Positions 4,761-6,658 of a stretch of 6,658 nt of DNA are shown here, piece by piece (the first letter of the stretch is position 1; each line of letters starts with the position of its first letter). Made by a program: the position numbers and the translations under genes. Below the pieces are notes generated by a model. It saw only the letters and a list, made by a program, of their open reading frames with translations, did not search any database and had not been told where the DNA came from. Source of the DNA: Clostridia bacterium (GTDB taxonomy: Bacteria > Bacillota > Clostridia > DUPQ01); assembly GCA_030592355.1 (NCBI GenBank), contig JAUVJE010000138.1:1-6658 (forward strand). Reading direction: 5' to 3'.

Positions 4761-6658
4761 ATGAGAAAAGTGATTTCGCTGTTTTTAGCATTATGTTTGA
4801 TTGCGGGTCTGTTATCTGGCTGCATATTCAAACGAATCAGTGCGGAAGAAGATATAATCAGTATGCAGGCCGCCGGTTATCTGTATACTTCAGGTGTTCG
4901 GGCGGAAACAAGCGATGAGCGGGTGTTTTTAGGAAAACGCGCCAAGGCAGTACGTGAAATGATATCCACTATGGAAAAAGCCGCCAAATTTTCGTTTGAC
5001 TTAACGGACGGGATTGAAAAGCTTGAAGATAATCTGCTTAAATATATTGAAAAAATCGATGAACCCAATGATTCTGATTTAAACAATATCCGAGGGGTAA
5101 TTGAAAAAATAACAGCTTATAAAGTTATTCTGAAATCATATGAAGAAGAAATCCGGCAGTATATGAAAATGAAACCGGATAGCGATGCTGTGAAAGCTAT
5201 TATTAATACATATATGCTTTCCACCGTATGCAACCTTATGGACACCCAAAACGAGTATATCTCATTCCTTACCAATAAAACTTCCGTTATAAGTATTCTA
5301 CTTGAAAAAAGCAGTGAAAAACAGGCAGACAAGCTGATTTCAACATCGATTTCAATCTATAACAGAAAAGTTGACAATAATTATCGCCTGACGGTTTTCG
5401 AATACGAAAAAGCCGCTCTTATGCATTCTTTCATCCTTTCTGCGGATTATTATGCTTCCGGGTTCTATCTTGTTGAAATAGAAAAAAATATTGAATTAAT
5501 TAAATCCGGGGAAAATGCTTTATCCGTTACGTCTGAACAACTTTCAAAACTTGAGGAAATGCACGGGCATATTAAATCCGCTAATAGAAAACCATCTGCA
5601 CTTAAACCGGTTCCTGAAGAAGAATCATCCTTTTCGTTTATTCGTACGGTTTCAGCTGGTTCAGGGGAGCAAATTCCCCTGAAGGATGCTGCGGATACCC
5701 TGGTTATGGTTTCAGATATCCAAAAATCAAAATACGACAAAACCTCAGGCACCGGTGGATTTGAAATTAGTCTGCTTGATGCCGGTGAAAACAACCGATC
5801 CGAAGCAAATCAGTCAAGCGACAGCAATGACGGAACATATAAAACCCCCCGCTCGGAAGAATCCTCGCTTTTGGGAAGCATATCAGAAAACGCATGCAAT
5901 GCATTGGATTTTATTAAGACAACATTGGTAGAAACCGGCGTAGGGTTTATCATCAATAGTTCCCAGACAGAAATAAAGGAAGGAAACCCGGATTTAAATT
6001 CGAGATATGCTGCAATTATTAAGACATTGACGGAGTTTATAGTTAAAAGCGAAACCATAAAAACAACTAACCAGATAGAATCCATAAGGAATTTAATTCA
6101 GAACGAATTGGAATCATTGCTTGGCGGCGATAAGGAAGCTTTTGTTTCATTTATACTGAACACCGAAGCCGATCGGATGCTACAGATATTCGATGCATGG
6201 AAATCCGAATTCGAAGATGGAGCAGAACATATTTACACGAAAGACGACTTAATTAGTTTGCTCAACGCCATGGGTATTGCTGTTGAAATAAGCGTTGCCC
6301 CCCTGAAAACACCCAGCCCTGTCGTTGTAACTCCCTCACCCTCGATTACCCCAACAATAACTCCGGTTATATCAGACAGCCCTTCTGAACCTGAGACTCC
6401 TGAGATTTTTGATATGGTTCACATTGTCGCCTCATATGACTTAATCCGCAGGTTGAGCGTTGAAGAAAGCAATGAGCGGATAATGCTGCAGGTTTACGGC
6501 TGGGTTGATTCCGTCGATTACAGTAATTATCAAAAGGTTGAAACAAAGGACAAAGACGGAAATATAACGCGGATTAAGTACCTTGATGAAAATGACCATT
6601 CCGTCGGTTGGGAAACTTCGGTTTACGGAGATTCGATAGAGTATGATTACCATTTCCC
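4761..6658 (+). CDS. Predicted surface lipoprotein of unknown function, 3' end beyond the window
   Basis: The frame is open from ATG at 4761 to the right edge (632 codons, incomplete). The N-terminus is a lipoprotein signal peptide: charged MRK, a hydrophobic core, and the lipobox LSGC with C21 as the expected lipid-modified residue, so the mature protein should be anchored outside the cytoplasmic membrane. Residues about 25-275 are rich in charged and helical segments. About 278-372 is Ser/Glu/Asn-rich and likely disordered. About 375-508 is again helical. A Pro/Thr/Ser linker with TPSP repeats spans about 517-548. From about 550 the sequence becomes richer in Tyr, Trp, Val and Asp, with a DGNITRIKYLDENDHSVGWE stretch suggesting a beta-rich C-terminal domain that is cut off. 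I recognise no enzymatic motif or named family; a wall-spanning or ligand-binding role is only a guess. It probably shares a transcript with the guanine deaminase gene. The coding call is firm; function is unknown. Confidence 0.88.
   Translation, partial: MRKVISLFLALCLIAGLLSGCIFKRISAEEDIISMQAAGYLYTSGVRAETSDERVFLGKRAKAVREMISTMEKAAKFSFDLTDGIEKLEDNLLKYIEKIDEPNDSDLNNIRGVIEKITAYKVILKSYEEEIRQYMKMKPDSDAVKAIINTYMLSTVCNLMDTQNEYISFLTNKTSVISILLEKSSEKQADKLISTSISIYNRKVDNNYRLTVFEYEKAALMHSFILSADYYASGFYLVEIEKNIELIKSGENALSVTSEQLSKLEEMHGHIKSANRKPSALKPVPEEESSFSFIRTVSAGSGEQIPLKDAADTLVMVSDIQKSKYDKTSGTGGFEISLLDAGENNRSEANQSSDSNDGTYKTPRSEESSLLGSISENACNALDFIKTTLVETGVGFIINSSQTEIKEGNPDLNSRYAAIIKTLTEFIVKSETIKTTNQIESIRNLIQNELESLLGGDKEAFVSFILNTEADRMLQIFDAWKSEFEDGAEHIYTKDDLISLLNAMGIAVEISVAPLKTPSPVVVTPSPSITPTITPVISDSPSEPETPEIFDMVHIVASYDLIRRLSVEESNERIMLQVYGWVDSVDYSNYQKVETKDKDGNITRIKYLDENDHSVGWETSVYGDSIEYDYHF

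Noticed and set aside
5465..6085. Minus-strand open frames of 109 and 91 codons opposite the lipoprotein gene
   Set aside because: The plus strand is continuously open for 632 codons with a signal peptide and strong ribosome binding site; the reverse frames are shadows.

Overview
The window looks like part of a low-to-moderate GC, AT-rich-intergenic Gram-positive anaerobe, most likely a clostridial member of the Bacillota. The evidence is strong AGGAGG-type ribosome binding sites, a Bacillus-type guanine deaminase, a lipobox lipoprotein and the codon style. This placement is an inference, because no rRNA or other phylogenetic marker is present.

Left part, 1-4034, minus strand: a tightly packed operon reading leftwards in the order nqrB, nqrC, nqrD, nqrE, nqrF and then a partial gene of unknown function that runs off the left edge. 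The five recognised genes encode five of the six subunits of a Na+-translocating NADH:quinone oxidoreductase (NQR). The redox chain is readable in the proteins: FAD/NADH and a [2Fe-2S] ferredoxin domain in NqrF, the membrane iron-sulfur cysteines in NqrD and NqrE, and the covalent-FMN threonines in NqrC and NqrB. Genes overlap by 4 or 11 bases, or are separated by 10-12 bases, which indicates one transcript with translational coupling. nqrA, the first gene of a canonical nqr operon, is absent: nqrB comes first, behind its own promoter region. NqrB, NqrC and NqrF are also shorter than the well-studied Vibrio subunits and closer to RNF-type lengths.

Middle, 4035-4269: a 235-base divergent intergenic region. 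It holds a leftward promoter candidate for nqr, a rightward promoter candidate for the deaminase gene, and between them a strong inverted repeat (4162-4196) built of four GGATG-like half sites.

Right part, 4270-6658, plus strand: a guanine deaminase (guaD type), then after 29 bases a long gene for a predicted surface lipoprotein that is still open at the right edge (632 codons visible). The lipoprotein has helical regions, a Ser-rich low-complexity stretch and a Pro/Thr/Ser linker, and resembles no family I recognise. The deaminase and lipoprotein are probably co-transcribed. I see no functional link between them and the nqr operon beyond the shared intergenic region.

The main point of interest is the NQR-like operon without its quinone-side subunit NqrA, together with the unknown gene that replaces the usual downstream genes. 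No mobile elements, CRISPR arrays, tRNA or rRNA genes were seen.
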